Shown here one piece after another: positions 51,434-59,620 of a stretch of DNA of 64,000 nt; position 1 is the first letter of the stretch; each line of letters opens with the position of its first letter. Location of the stretch: assembly GCF_000701665.1 (NCBI RefSeq), contig NZ_JNJN01000004.1, positions 41,430 to 105,429 on the forward strand. Reading direction: 5' to 3'. The notes under the pieces were generated by a model that was given only the letters and a program-made list of their open reading frames with translations, did no database searches and was not told where the DNA came from. The DNA comes from Agathobaculum desmolans ATCC 43058. Its GTDB lineage: Bacteria > Bacillota > Clostridia > Oscillospirales > Butyricicoccaceae. Position numbers and translations under genes: made by a program.

Positions 51434-52252
51434 ATGACAGTAAAAAAACAGGTGCTCGAATCCGCAGCATATGTGCGCAGCCGCTTGGCTGCGGCGCCTG
51501 AGATCGGAATTGTGCTGGGATCGGGTCTGGGGCCGCTGGCAGAGGACATAACGGACGCGGTATGTATTCCATATGGAGAGATCCCGCACTTTAGGACATC
51601 CACGGCGCCGGATCATGCGGGACGGTTGGTTTGCGGCACGCTGGCAAACCGGCAGGTGATTTGCATGCAGGGACGGCTGCACGGCTATGAGGGATATGCG
51701 CCGCAGGAAATTGCGTATCCGGTATATGTGATGCAGGCGCTCGGTGTGCGGGCACTTGTGTTGACCAACGCCTCCGGCGGGATCAACACGGGCTTTTCGG
51801 TAGGGGATTTTATGCTGATCGAGGATCACATCAATCTGACCGGCAAAAGCCCGCTCACCGGGGCGAATGACAGTGCGTTGGGGACGCGCTTCCCCGACAT
51901 GACCTTTGCATATGCCCCTGATTTGCGGGAAGCGGCGCAGCAGGCTGCGCAGGCTTGCGGACTGACCCTGCGGCGCGGTGTATACTGCGGTGTGAACGGC
52001 CCGCAGTTTGAAACACCGGCAGAGATCCGCGCGTTCCGTGCGCTGGGCGCGGATGCGGTAGGGATGTCCACGGTGTTTGAAGTGATTGCGGCAGCGCACT
52101 GCGGGCTTCCGGTCGCAGCGGTCGCTATGATTACAAACATGGCCGCCGGGGTTTTGATGCAGCCGCTTTCTGGGGCGGAAGTCAATGAGATCGCGGCACG
52201 GCGCGGCGCGGATTTCCGACGGTTGATCACAGCACTGGTACAAAAAATATAA
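51434..52252 (+). CDS. punA: Purine-nucleoside phosphorylase
   Basis: 272 residues from ATG 51434 behind AAGGAGGAAC. Trimeric PNP family: GIVLGSGLGPLAEDI (phosphate loop), GRLHGYEGYAPQEIAYPVYVMQALGV, TNASGGINTGF, FETPAEIRAFRALGADAVGMSTVFEV and ITNMAAGV. Splits inosine, guanosine or their deoxy forms with phosphate. The VGMSTVFEV segment with N244-type ITN marks guanosine/inosine preference. Partner of the upstream deaminase. Confidence 0.95.
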   Translation: MTVKKQVLESAAYVRSRLAAAPEIGIVLGSGLGPLAEDITDAVCIPYGEIPHFRTSTAPDHAGRLVCGTLANRQVICMQGRLHGYEGYAPQEIAYPVYVMQALGVRALVLTNASGGINTGFSVGDFMLIEDHINLTGKSPLTGANDSALGTRFPDMTFAYAPDLREAAQQAAQACGLTLRRGVYCGVNGPQFETPAEIRAFRALGADAVGMSTVFEVIAAAHCGLPVAAVAMITNMAAGVLMQPLSGAEVNEIAARRGADFRRLITALVQKI

Positions 52253-52277
52253 TCAGAAAAATTTTTTCAAAAAAGTA

Positions 52278-52306
52278 TTGACATTCCGGTATACCAGAGA
52301 TATAAT
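52278..52306 (+). promoter_or_regulatory. Promoter of tRNA-Pro
   Basis: TTGACA (52278-52283), 17-bp spacer, TATAAT (52301-52306). Confidence 0.88.
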
Positions 52307-52348
52307 ATAAAAGCTGTCACTGATTAAGACAAAACAGCGACAGCACTT

Positions 52349-52425
52349 CGAGGTGTGGCTCAGCTTGGTAGAGCGCTTCGTTCGGGACGAAGAGGCCGCA
52401 GGTTCAAATCCTGTCACCTCGACCA
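52349..52425 (+). tRNA. tRNA-Pro (CGG)
   Basis: 77 nt with encoded CCA. Acceptor CGAGGTG/CACCTCG, anticodon stem CTTCG/CGAAG, loop TTCGGGA giving CGG. Confidence 0.96.
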
Positions 52426-52428
52426 TCA

Positions 52429-52458
52429 GCACCGCAGAGAAATCTGCGGTGCTTTTTT
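52429..52458 (+). terminator. Terminator of tRNA-Pro
   Basis: Stem GCACCGCAGA/TCTGCGGTGC with GAAA loop and T-run. Confidence 0.9.
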
Positions 52459-52829
52459 GTATTTGTGTGATACTGGGTAAGCAAGTAAAATATCGGACGA
52501 TGAACGAACCATCAAGAGAAAAACAGATAACGCCTGTTTTCAGTGATATTGTAGGATAATTTAGCATTTTGCACAAAATAACATTGGGTGGTAAGGAAGG
52601 AATGTTTGCACATTTTAGTAAAAATAAAAGAAAAATTTAAGTAAAATATCACTAAAATAAATGGCATTACTTGCGACGACATAACCAAGAAGTTTACAAA
52701 ATGTACACAATTACCTGCCAGATACAGACAAAATGACAAAATATTGATGAAAAATTACGTATCATATGTATAATTTATCAAAAACACACAAGGTTAAACT
52801 GTAAAAAACAAAGTAAAAAGTGCAAATTC
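52459..52829. other. AT-rich intergenic region before the PTS operon
   Basis: About 370 bases, far richer in A and T than the genes around it, without a credible coding frame or RNA. It is probably the regulatory region of the PTS operon. Confidence 0.4.
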
Positions 52830-52853
52830 ATGCAAGCGAATATCTGTTAGAAT
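52830..52853 (+). promoter_or_regulatory. cre-like site near a possible PTS promoter
   Basis: ATGCAAGCGAATATC (52830-52844) resembles the CcpA site (WTGNAANCGNWNNC) with minor mismatch and ends 3 bases before TAGAAT (52848-52853), a possible -10. This would fit carbon catabolite repression of the operon. Confidence 0.35.
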
Positions 52854-52970
52854 AATTCATGTAGCAAAGGGGCATTGTTTTGTTATTCCCAGATAAGGCG
52901 ATGCCTGCTCGCAAAGAGAGGGGAATGTTCTGTTCAACTCAATGCAAAAACTGGAGAAAGGGGAAGAAAA

Positions 52971-53447
52971 ATGCCAGATATTGTATTAACGAGAATTGAC
53001 AACCGTTTGATCCATGGTCAGGTAGCGACTCAGTGGTGCGGTGTTGTCGGCGCGAATCTGCTGCTTGTGGCAAATGACGCGGTTTCGACCGACGAATTCC
53101 GTCAGGGTTTGATGAACATGGCTGCGCCTGCTTATGCGCAGACTCGCTTCTTCTCGATTGAGAAGACGATCAACATCATCGGCAAGGCTTCGGTGAACCA
53201 GCACATTGCGATCATCTGCGAAACACCGCAGGATGTGCTCAAGCTGGTTGAGGGCGGCGTACCGATCAAGAAGGTAAACATCGGCAATATGCACATGGCG
53301 GATGGGAAACGTCAGGTAGCAACTTCTGTTGCCGTAAATGATGATGATGTTGCATGCTTCAAAAAACTGCAGGATCTGGGCGTGGAGCTTGAGATCAAGC
53401 GTGTGCCGGATACCCCGGCGGAAAGCATCGACAAGTTGTTCAAGTAA
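52971..53447 (+). CDS. agaV: PTS mannose/fructose/sorbose family IIB component
   Basis: 158 residues from ATG 52971 behind AAAGGGGAAG. Phosphocarrier domain with active-site His15 in RIDNRLIHGQVATQW. Receives phosphate from IIA and passes it to the incoming sugar. First gene of the IIB-IIC-IID-(unknown)-IIA-AgaS operon. The substrate is inferred as N-acetylgalactosamine or galactosamine from the downstream enzymes, hence the aga symbol. Confidence 0.92.
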   Translation: MPDIVLTRIDNRLIHGQVATQWCGVVGANLLLVANDAVSTDEFRQGLMNMAAPAYAQTRFFSIEKTINIIGKASVNQHIAIICETPQDVLKLVEGGVPIKKVNIGNMHMADGKRQVATSVAVNDDDVACFKKLQDLGVELEIKRVPDTPAESIDKLFK

Positions 53448-53485
53448 AGAGATTTGACGTGAAAGCAAGTGGAAAGGAGTAAAAA

Positions 53486-54313
53486 ATGGGCGAAATCACC
53501 ATTATCCAGGCGATATTGGTCTTCGTTGTTGCCTTTATCATGGGCATCGACCAGTTCAGCTTCCTGGAATCCCTGTATCAGCCGATTTTTACCTGCCCGC
53601 TCATCGGTGCCATCCTCGGCAACTTTGAACTGGGCGTAGTAGTCGGCGGTTCTTACCAGCTGGTTCAGATCGGCAGCATGCCGATCGGCGGCGCACAGCC
53701 CCCCAACGCGATCATCGGCGGCATCATGGCTACCGTTTTCGCGGTATCCCTTAACATGGAGCCGACGCCGGAGGGCGTAGGCGCGGCGCTTGGCTTGGCG
53801 ATCCCGTTCGCCGTATTCGGCCAGTACGTAGTTACCCTGACCTTTACCATTATGTCCGGTATGATGGCCAAGGCTGACAAGTGCGCGGAGAATGCGGATG
53901 TGAAGGGTATCCGTAACATCAACTTTATCGAAATGGCTCTTCTGGGCACGCTGTTCGGTGTGATCTCGGTTGCCGGTCTGTACGGCGGCACCCTTCTGGG
54001 CGAGACCCTGCAGAACTTCGCGTTTGAGTATTCTTGGGTCATGGCCGGTCTGGACGCTGCAGGCGGCGCGATGAAGTTTGTCGGCTTTGCGATCCTGATG
54101 AAGGTTATGATGTCCAACGAGATGTGGGGCTTCCTGCTGGCGGGCTTTGCAATGGCCCTGCTGTGCAGCGCGAATGCTTCTACTTCCGGCGCGACCCTGC
54201 TGCTCTGCGCATTTGTTGGTGCGGCAATTGCGATCTATGACTTCTCGATGAACACCAAGATTAAGGCAAATGCTGGCGCTGGCAATATGGGAGGTGACTC
54301 GGATGGCATATAA
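53486..54313 (+). CDS. agaW: PTS mannose-family IIC component
   Basis: 275 residues, membrane channel subunit with about seven hydrophobic segments. Typical start LVFVVAFIMGIDQFSFLESLYQPIFTCPLIGAILG and GGSYQLVQIGSMPIGGAQPPNAIIGGIMAT. The last 11 bases overlap the IID gene, so their synthesis is coupled. Confidence 0.93.
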   Translation: MGEITIIQAILVFVVAFIMGIDQFSFLESLYQPIFTCPLIGAILGNFELGVVVGGSYQLVQIGSMPIGGAQPPNAIIGGIMATVFAVSLNMEPTPEGVGAALGLAIPFAVFGQYVVTLTFTIMSGMMAKADKCAENADVKGIRNINFIEMALLGTLFGVISVAGLYGGTLLGETLQNFAFEYSWVMAGLDAAGGAMKFVGFAILMKVMMSNEMWGFLLAGFAMALLCSANASTSGATLLLCAFVGAAIAIYDFSMNTKIKANAGAGNMGGDSDGI

Positions 54314-55304
54314 TATTCCTGAAAAGTATCAGGATCTGACTCCGGCTCCGCAGCTGGACAAAAAGACCCTGAATAAGATGGTTTGGCTGTCCTGCTTCCT
54401 GCAGGCATCCTTCAACTACGAGAGAATGCAGGCCTGCGGCTGGCTGTGGGGCATGCTTCCGGGTCTGCAGAAGATCCACACCAACAAGGAAGACCTGAAG
54501 GCCTCTATGGCACACAACCTGGACTTCCTGAACACCCACCCGTTCCTTGTAACGTTTGTTATGGGTATCGTGCTCTCGCTCGAGCAGAACAAGGCTGATA
54601 CCACTACCATCCGTTCCGTTCGTATTTCCGCTGCCGGCCCGCTGGGTGGTATCGGTGATGCACTGTTCTGGCTGACGCTGGTTCCGATCACCGCCGGCCT
54701 GACCGCGAACATGGCGCTCACGGGCAACTTCATGGGTGCGATCCTGTTCCTGATCATTTTCAACGCTGTGCAGTTTGCAGTCCGTTTCGGCCTGATGTAC
54801 TGGTCTTACGGTCTGGGTACCAAGGCAGTTACGCTGCTGACGTCGAGTGCGAAGGAGTTCACCCGTGCGGCGAGCATCCTCGGCGTATTCGTAGTAGGCG
54901 GCCTGATCGCTACCTATGGCTCCACCAGCGTTCGTATGATCGTTGGTTCGACGCAGATCAACATTCAGGGTCTGCTGGATGGCATCCTGCCCAAGCTGAT
55001 CCCGCTGCTGATCACCCTCGGTATCTATGCGCTCATCAAGAATGGCTGGACGCCTGTTAAGTGCATCCTGCTCATTCTGGCCTGCGGCATCGTAGGTTGT
55101 GCGTTCGGTATCTGGAGCGGTAACTCTCAGGCGATGGACGCTGACGGCAACACCATCCCCGGCGGCTACAACCCGCTCGTTGCGTGGTATGATTATCCGG
55201 AACCCGCTCCGGCTGAAAAGTCCGGCCAGCAGGCTTGGGATGCCCTGACCTCGGTTGTGACCGAGCTGCAGGAGTCGGGCATTACCGTAACCATGCCCGA
55301 ATAA
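54303..55304 (+). CDS. agaE: PTS mannose-family IID component
   Basis: 333 residues from ATG 54303 with GGGAGGTG upstream; overlaps IIC. Family features: SCFLQASFNYERMQACGWLWGMLPGLQKI, FLNTHPFLVTFVMGIVLSLEQ and ISAAGPLGGIGDALFWLTLVPI. It is longer than the common 270-300 residues: a loop and a C-terminal tail of about 50 residues (NSQAMDADGNTIPGGYNPLV...) extend past the last membrane helix. Confidence 0.93.
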   Translation: MAYNIPEKYQDLTPAPQLDKKTLNKMVWLSCFLQASFNYERMQACGWLWGMLPGLQKIHTNKEDLKASMAHNLDFLNTHPFLVTFVMGIVLSLEQNKADTTTIRSVRISAAGPLGGIGDALFWLTLVPITAGLTANMALTGNFMGAILFLIIFNAVQFAVRFGLMYWSYGLGTKAVTLLTSSAKEFTRAASILGVFVVGGLIATYGSTSVRMIVGSTQINIQGLLDGILPKLIPLLITLGIYALIKNGWTPVKCILLILACGIVGCAFGIWSGNSQAMDADGNTIPGGYNPLVAWYDYPEPAPAEKSGQQAWDALTSVVTELQESGITVTMPE

Positions 55305-55357
55305 AATCGAAAAGCTTGGCGGTGTGATCCGCTGAGGTGTGATAGGGGGAGATGGTA

Positions 55358-55411
55358 ATGCGATCATTTCCCCCTATTCCTTCAAACAGCAGAAATCAGG
55401 TGTTCATGTGA
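55358..55411 (+). CDS. Possible 17-codon coupling ORF
   Basis: ATG 55358 sits behind the strong GGGGGAG and reads MRSFPPIPSNSRNQVFM to a TGA at 55409-55411, which overlaps the GTG start of the next gene at 55408. The larger gene has no good RBS of its own, so coupling through this short frame is plausible. Confidence 0.35.
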   Translation: MRSFPPIPSNSRNQVFM

Positions 55412-56085
55412 GTGCAGCAACAGTTTCCGTTATTTTTATATTGTTTGCCGTGTATGTCGGCTTTCAGGTGGTAAAGAACTTTCAGCTTCGCAACCTGAAT
55501 AAGGCGCTTGCGCAGAAGGATTATGATCTGGTGGAAAAACTCGCCGCTATGGGGCTTTCCCGCAAGCTGCTGGGACAGTACAACTGCGACCTGTATCAGC
55601 TGCGGGCGCTGTATCTGGGTGAGGATGTGCCCCGGTTTGAGGCGCTGCTCCGGCAGATGATCGCAACAGAATATAAAAATCCTGCGGATAAAAAAAGCTT
55701 TCTCGAGCAGTATTTTCATACGTTCCTGCTGCGGGAAAACAAACAGTATGCCGACTGGCTGCTGGAGGCGATCCGCGCGTTCGGAGACGAGGTGTTCACC
55801 CGTTATAATGAACAGGCTTATGCGGTGATGATCGAAAAACGCAGCGATTTGATTGAAACGATGGATCATCAGATCGATGCAAAGCAGTACTACGGCTTTT
55901 CGTTGGGTGTCATCCTGTTTATGATCGCCCGGCAGTATGAGTATTTGAACGATACGGCAAATGCGGTATTGTACTACAAAAATGCGAAGATATGTTTCCA
56001 TCCGAAGGCGATCTATGTTCCGGTGATCGAGTCTTGCATCGAACGTCTGGAACAGCCAGAGGAGCGGGAGACTGCCCGTGCATAA
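55408..56085 (+). CDS. Hypothetical protein with N-terminal membrane anchor and helical repeats, inside the PTS operon
   Basis: 225 residues from GTG 55408 (chosen at the start of the hydrophobic N-terminus; GTG 55339 is possible). One membrane segment at 3-20 (ATVSVIFILFAVYVGFQVV), then all-helical sequence resembling TPR-like repeats (LNKALAQKDYDLVEKLAAMGLSRKLLG, LYQLRALYLGEDVPRFEALLRQM, LFMIARQYEYLNDTANAVLYYKNA). Not a PTS component. It sits between IID and IIA, so it may be an accessory factor of this transporter. I do not recognise a family. Confidence 0.7.
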   Translation: MSAATVSVIFILFAVYVGFQVVKNFQLRNLNKALAQKDYDLVEKLAAMGLSRKLLGQYNCDLYQLRALYLGEDVPRFEALLRQMIATEYKNPADKKSFLEQYFHTFLLRENKQYADWLLEAIRAFGDEVFTRYNEQAYAVMIEKRSDLIETMDHQIDAKQYYGFSLGVILFMIARQYEYLNDTANAVLYYKNAKICFHPKAIYVPVIESCIERLEQPEERETARA

Positions 56086-56131
56086 GGGATGCGCGGCGTG
56101 AGTAGGAAAACGTAGATGAGATAGGAGAAGA

Positions 56132-56563
56132 ATGATGATTGGATTACTGGTTACGGGACATGCTAACTTCGGCTCCGGCCTGACAAGCTCGCTCAATCTG
56201 ATTGCCGGTGAGCAGGAGCACTATAAATATGTGGATTTCCTGCCTGAATACAGTCTGGAAGACCTGTCGCGTGAGATCACCAAGGCATTGGATGAACTGA
56301 AGGACTGCGAAGGTGTTCTGGTATTTTCCGACCTGCCGGGCGGCACGCCGTTCAAAACGGCGGTGGAAGTAGGTTTCCCGCGCGGCAATGTAAACGTGAT
56401 CGCAGGCGCCAATCTGCCGATGATGGTCGAAATCGCCATGTCGCGCAAATTCATCGATGACCTTGAGATGCTGACGCAGGCTGCGTTGGACACCGGCAAG
56501 GAACAGATTGTTAGATATGAATTCAAGAAGGTGGAGCAGCAGGAGTCGGAAGACGGAATCTGA
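56132..56563 (+). CDS. agaF: PTS mannose-family IIA component
   Basis: 143 residues. Active-site His10 in LLVTGHANFGSGL, and VLVFSDLPGGTPFKTAVEV, characteristic of mannose-type IIA. Accepts phosphate from HPr. Completes the four-part permease. Confidence 0.93.
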   Translation: MMIGLLVTGHANFGSGLTSSLNLIAGEQEHYKYVDFLPEYSLEDLSREITKALDELKDCEGVLVFSDLPGGTPFKTAVEVGFPRGNVNVIAGANLPMMVEIAMSRKFIDDLEMLTQAALDTGKEQIVRYEFKKVEQQESEDGI

Positions 56564-56656
56564 GCTGCGCGCCTTAGATGATAAAATCTGGTTTTCGGAA
56601 GACATGACCCGCCGCCCGGTGCGTCGGCCGCGGGCCGAAAGGAGATAGAATAGATA

Positions 56657-57838
56657 ATGGACAAGATTTTTAACGTAACTGCGGAACAGATGCAGCAGAC
56701 TTCTTCGGTTTTTACACTGAGTGAGATCTATCAGCAGCCCGCAACATGGAAAAAGACCTGTGATCAGATCCGCGCGAATAAGGATGCGCTGAAGAAATTC
56801 ATCGATCAGGTCATCACCTGCGAGGATTTTGATGTCATCCTGACCGGTGCGGGCACCAGTGAGTTCGTAGGCAACGCGCTGTTCCCGGCGCTGACCAAGG
56901 GTCTGAATTTCAAGGTCAAATCCTATGGCACGACCGATCTGGTTGCAACGCCGGAGGCCTATCTGTCCCGCACCAAGCCCACGCTGCTGATCAGCTTCGG
57001 CCGTTCGGGTAACTCGCCGGAGTCGGTTGGTGCGATTGACGTGGCAGAGGCGGTGTGCGACCATGTGTTCCACCTGTTTGTGACCTGCAACAAGAACGGC
57101 GCACTGTCCAAGCGTGCAGACACGACCGGCAACTGCTTTGCGATCAACCTGACGGATGAGACGCATGACCAGAGCTTTGCCATGACCTCCAGCTTCTCGA
57201 ATATGTATCTGGCGACCTATCTGTGCTTTCATCTGGATGATCTGGATGCAGCGATCGCGGATGTGGAGAAGGTAATGGCAGCCGGACAGTCCTTCCTGGA
57301 CGGTAAATTCGGTGTGGCGCAGAAGATCGTGGACGAGTATGATTTCAACCGTATTGTTTATTTGGGCAGCAACTGCCTGAAGGGCATTGCGCAGGAATCT
57401 GCACTGAAAATGCTGGAGCTGACAGCCGGCCGTGTGGTCACGATGTATGACACCCCGCTTGGTTTCCGCCATGGCCCGAAGTCAATTATCGATGACAACA
57501 CCATCACGGTAGTATACCTGAGCGATGATCCCTATACCCGTCAGTATGAGGTCGATCTGATCAAGGAGATGAGCGGACAGCGCAAGGGCAATAAGATTGC
57601 TGCGGTCATGTCCAAGGCGGATGATGCGGTAGCAGCGCTGGTAGATTATACGGTGGTTTACGATTTGGAAGGCGCGACGGCAAGTGTTCTGCTGGGTCTG
57701 GATGATATTCTGTTTGCCCAGACACTGGCAGTGCTCAAGTCGCTGTCCATGAAGATCACGCCGGATAACCCCTGCCCGACCGGCGAGGTCAACCGCGTGG
57801 TCAAGGGCGTGACGCTGTATCCGTACACCCGCGCCTGA
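56657..57838 (+). CDS. agaS: AgaS-type SIS-domain isomerase/deaminase (galactosamine-6-phosphate)
   Basis: 393 residues with two SIS domains. Motifs: TGAGTSEFVGNALFP, LLISFGRSGNSPESVGAIDVAE, YLGSNCLKGIAQESALKMLELTAGRVVTMYDTPLGFRHGPKSII. AgaS converts galactosamine 6-phosphate to tagatose 6-phosphate plus ammonia. RBS GAAAGGAGATAG. It follows IIA and is the main reason for assigning the cluster to GalNAc/GalN. Confidence 0.92.
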   Translation: MDKIFNVTAEQMQQTSSVFTLSEIYQQPATWKKTCDQIRANKDALKKFIDQVITCEDFDVILTGAGTSEFVGNALFPALTKGLNFKVKSYGTTDLVATPEAYLSRTKPTLLISFGRSGNSPESVGAIDVAEAVCDHVFHLFVTCNKNGALSKRADTTGNCFAINLTDETHDQSFAMTSSFSNMYLATYLCFHLDDLDAAIADVEKVMAAGQSFLDGKFGVAQKIVDEYDFNRIVYLGSNCLKGIAQESALKMLELTAGRVVTMYDTPLGFRHGPKSIIDDNTITVVYLSDDPYTRQYEVDLIKEMSGQRKGNKIAAVMSKADDAVAALVDYTVVYDLEGATASVLLGLDDILFAQTLAVLKSLSMKITPDNPCPTGEVNRVVKGVTLYPYTRA

Positions 57839-57903
57839 TGGAAGCAAAACACCTGCGGATAAGAACAGGCAGGTGTGCATATCCCGTGCGGCGCGGGAAA
57901 GGA

Positions 57904-57929
57904 AGAGGGACGGCCGCGGCCGTCCCTCT
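57904..57929 (+). terminator. Hairpin after agaS
   Basis: Perfect stem AGAGGGACGGCCG/CGGCCGTCCCTCT. A second stem ACACCTGC/GCAGGTGT lies at 57849-57876. No T-run follows, so efficiency is uncertain. Confidence 0.5.
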
Positions 57930-57972
57930 CACTGTGTGCAGGGAAATAAACTGAGCATAAGGAGCAAAACAT

Positions 57973-58251
57973 ATGAATTGGGAAGTAATCCTGTGGTCTT
58001 GCGGAACGGTGGCTGTGCTGGTAATCATCGCTGCGCTGGTTCTATCTATCATGTCGGCGCGCAATATGAAAAAAAGCCGTGACCGCATGGCAAAATTGCA
58101 GACGGATATCAAGGTTGGCGCAAAGGTGCTGTTTGGCGGCGGCATTTTCGGCACGATCGTCGGCATTAAGGATGATGTGGTTACGGTTGAGGTCAGCAAG
58201 GGCATGACCCTGCAGGTATCGCGCTACGGGATCCAGACGGTAGAGGACTAA
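57973..58251 (+). CDS. yajC: Preprotein translocase subunit YajC
   Basis: 92 residues. One N-terminal membrane helix (8-28), followed by the YajC core: RNMKKSRDRMAKLQTDIKVGAKVLFGGGIFGTIVGIKDDVVTVEVSKGMTLQVSRYGIQTVED. It associates with SecDF in protein export. Its place between agaS and the AraC regulator, without tgt or secDF, is unusual. RBS AAGGAGC. Confidence 0.9.
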   Translation: MNWEVILWSCGTVAVLVIIAALVLSIMSARNMKKSRDRMAKLQTDIKVGAKVLFGGGIFGTIVGIKDDVVTVEVSKGMTLQVSRYGIQTVED

Positions 58252-58270
58252 AATCAGAAGAGGAAGGCGC

Positions 58271-59443
58271 TTATGCGTCTTCCTCCTGAAATACCTGTTT
58301 GGCGTATTCGCTGGGTGATTGTTCGAAATATTTTTTGAATAACCGGGAAAAATAATGGATCGAACTGAAACCGAGCAGCTCGGCGATTTCGCTGATGGTA
58401 TGCTGGTTTTCCCGGATCAGCTCCTTGCTTTTTTGCAGCTTGATATTGAGCAGATAGCTCTTTGGGGAATTATTCAAATACGTTTTGAATAAGGACTGCA
58501 GGGAAGAGCGTGACAGGAAAAACTTGTGGCAGATCTCTTCGATCGTGATGGGTTCGGTCACGCGCTCCTCCATATAAGTGAGGATCTGTTGGAGCAGGTC
58601 GTTCTGATAGGTCGGGCTGGACGCAGACAGGGTTGGTTCGTCCTCTGGGTCGCAAAAAAGCAGCAGATGGGTGAGAACCTCCTGCATATGGCAGATCATC
58701 AGTGTTCGTGTATGGGCTGTGTGCGTGGCGCAGTCCTCGGTCAGCCGGCGCAGGGCATCACGCAGCCCGCTGGTACAGTGAAAAATGCGGCCGAGCAAAC
58801 GATAGGGTTTAGCGATCTCCATATCGAACACCACGGAGAGATAGCTGCAGGCGCGTTCCCTTTGCAGCAGTTTGGGGTGCTTCGTATCCGGACCGAGCAG
58901 GATGGCATCCCCCGCAGTAAGCGCATAGGCATTATCCGCCCGTGCAACGGACAGCATACCCTGCGTCACATACAGCAGCTCATAATATTCATGCGTGGCT
59001 TTGTGGAAACGGCAGGGCGGTTCTTCGGCGGAATGATAGCAGTCGAAAATCTCGAGGATATGGAATTGCACCGGTGTGTGCTGCAGGGTGTACGGACGCA
59101 GCAGCGGGTACTGTTTGAAGCGGCTTTCCGGTGTGATAAGCGAATAGGATGCTTCGGCTGAGATGGGAACAACATTAAAAAATACGCCGGGTTTGAGCCG
59201 CAGATAATGATGGATCGTAAACGCACTGGGCGTTTCTGTGCCGGGCCGTGCGGAGAGCAGGATCACGGCAAGCCCGCTGATCAGTTCGATACAAACCTCA
59301 TGCGGAAAACAGTAAAGCTGTTCGATTGTTTTGCTTTGTGCAGAAAACTGCATGCAGGCAAGATGCTGCTGCTCCAAATCAAGCGGTTCATAATAGACGG
59401 AACCGAATTGGCAGAAGCTTTCAGTCATGACAGTGTTGGTCAT
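58271..59443 (-). CDS. AraC-family transcriptional regulator with cupin-like sensor domain
   Basis: 390 residues from ATG 59443 behind GGGGGAT. The region about 140-220 has a sugar-binding cupin look (CRFHKATHEYYELLYVTQGMLSVARADNAYALTAGDAILLGPDTKHP). The C-terminal AraC DNA-binding domain (285-385) has two HTHs: TIEEICHKFFLSRSSLQSLFKTYLNNSPKSYL and TISEIAELLGFSSIHYFSRLFKKYFEQSPSEY. Sits divergent from nagA in the amino-sugar cluster, so it is the likely regulator; most aga clusters use the DeoR-type AgaR instead. Confidence 0.93.
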   Translation of the reverse strand: MTNTVMTESFCQFGSVYYEPLDLEQQHLACMQFSAQSKTIEQLYCFPHEVCIELISGLAVILLSARPGTETPSAFTIHHYLRLKPGVFFNVVPISAEASYSLITPESRFKQYPLLRPYTLQHTPVQFHILEIFDCYHSAEEPPCRFHKATHEYYELLYVTQGMLSVARADNAYALTAGDAILLGPDTKHPKLLQRERACSYLSVVFDMEIAKPYRLLGRIFHCTSGLRDALRRLTEDCATHTAHTRTLMICHMQEVLTHLLLFCDPEDEPTLSASSPTYQNDLLQQILTYMEERVTEPITIEEICHKFFLSRSSLQSLFKTYLNNSPKSYLLNIKLQKSKELIRENQHTISEIAELLGFSSIHYFSRLFKKYFEQSPSEYAKQVFQEEDA

Positions 59444-59620
59444 CTGATATCCCCCGGGAAGTGATCCCACATTGGTATGTTGTGTGACAGCCTACGAATG
59501 TTCCTTTTATTTTATACGAAAATTGGAAAAAAAGCAAGTCCGCATCGCCCGGTGGTCACAGGGATGCGGAAACAGTACAACAGCGGCAGGCTTGCGTCCC
59601 GCTGACAGGAGGTTGGAAAA

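Noticed and set aside
52662..52674. TGGCATTACTTGC as a sigma-54 promoter for the PTS operon
   Set aside because: The GG to GC spacing is 10 rather than 12 bases, and no LevR-type activator is present.
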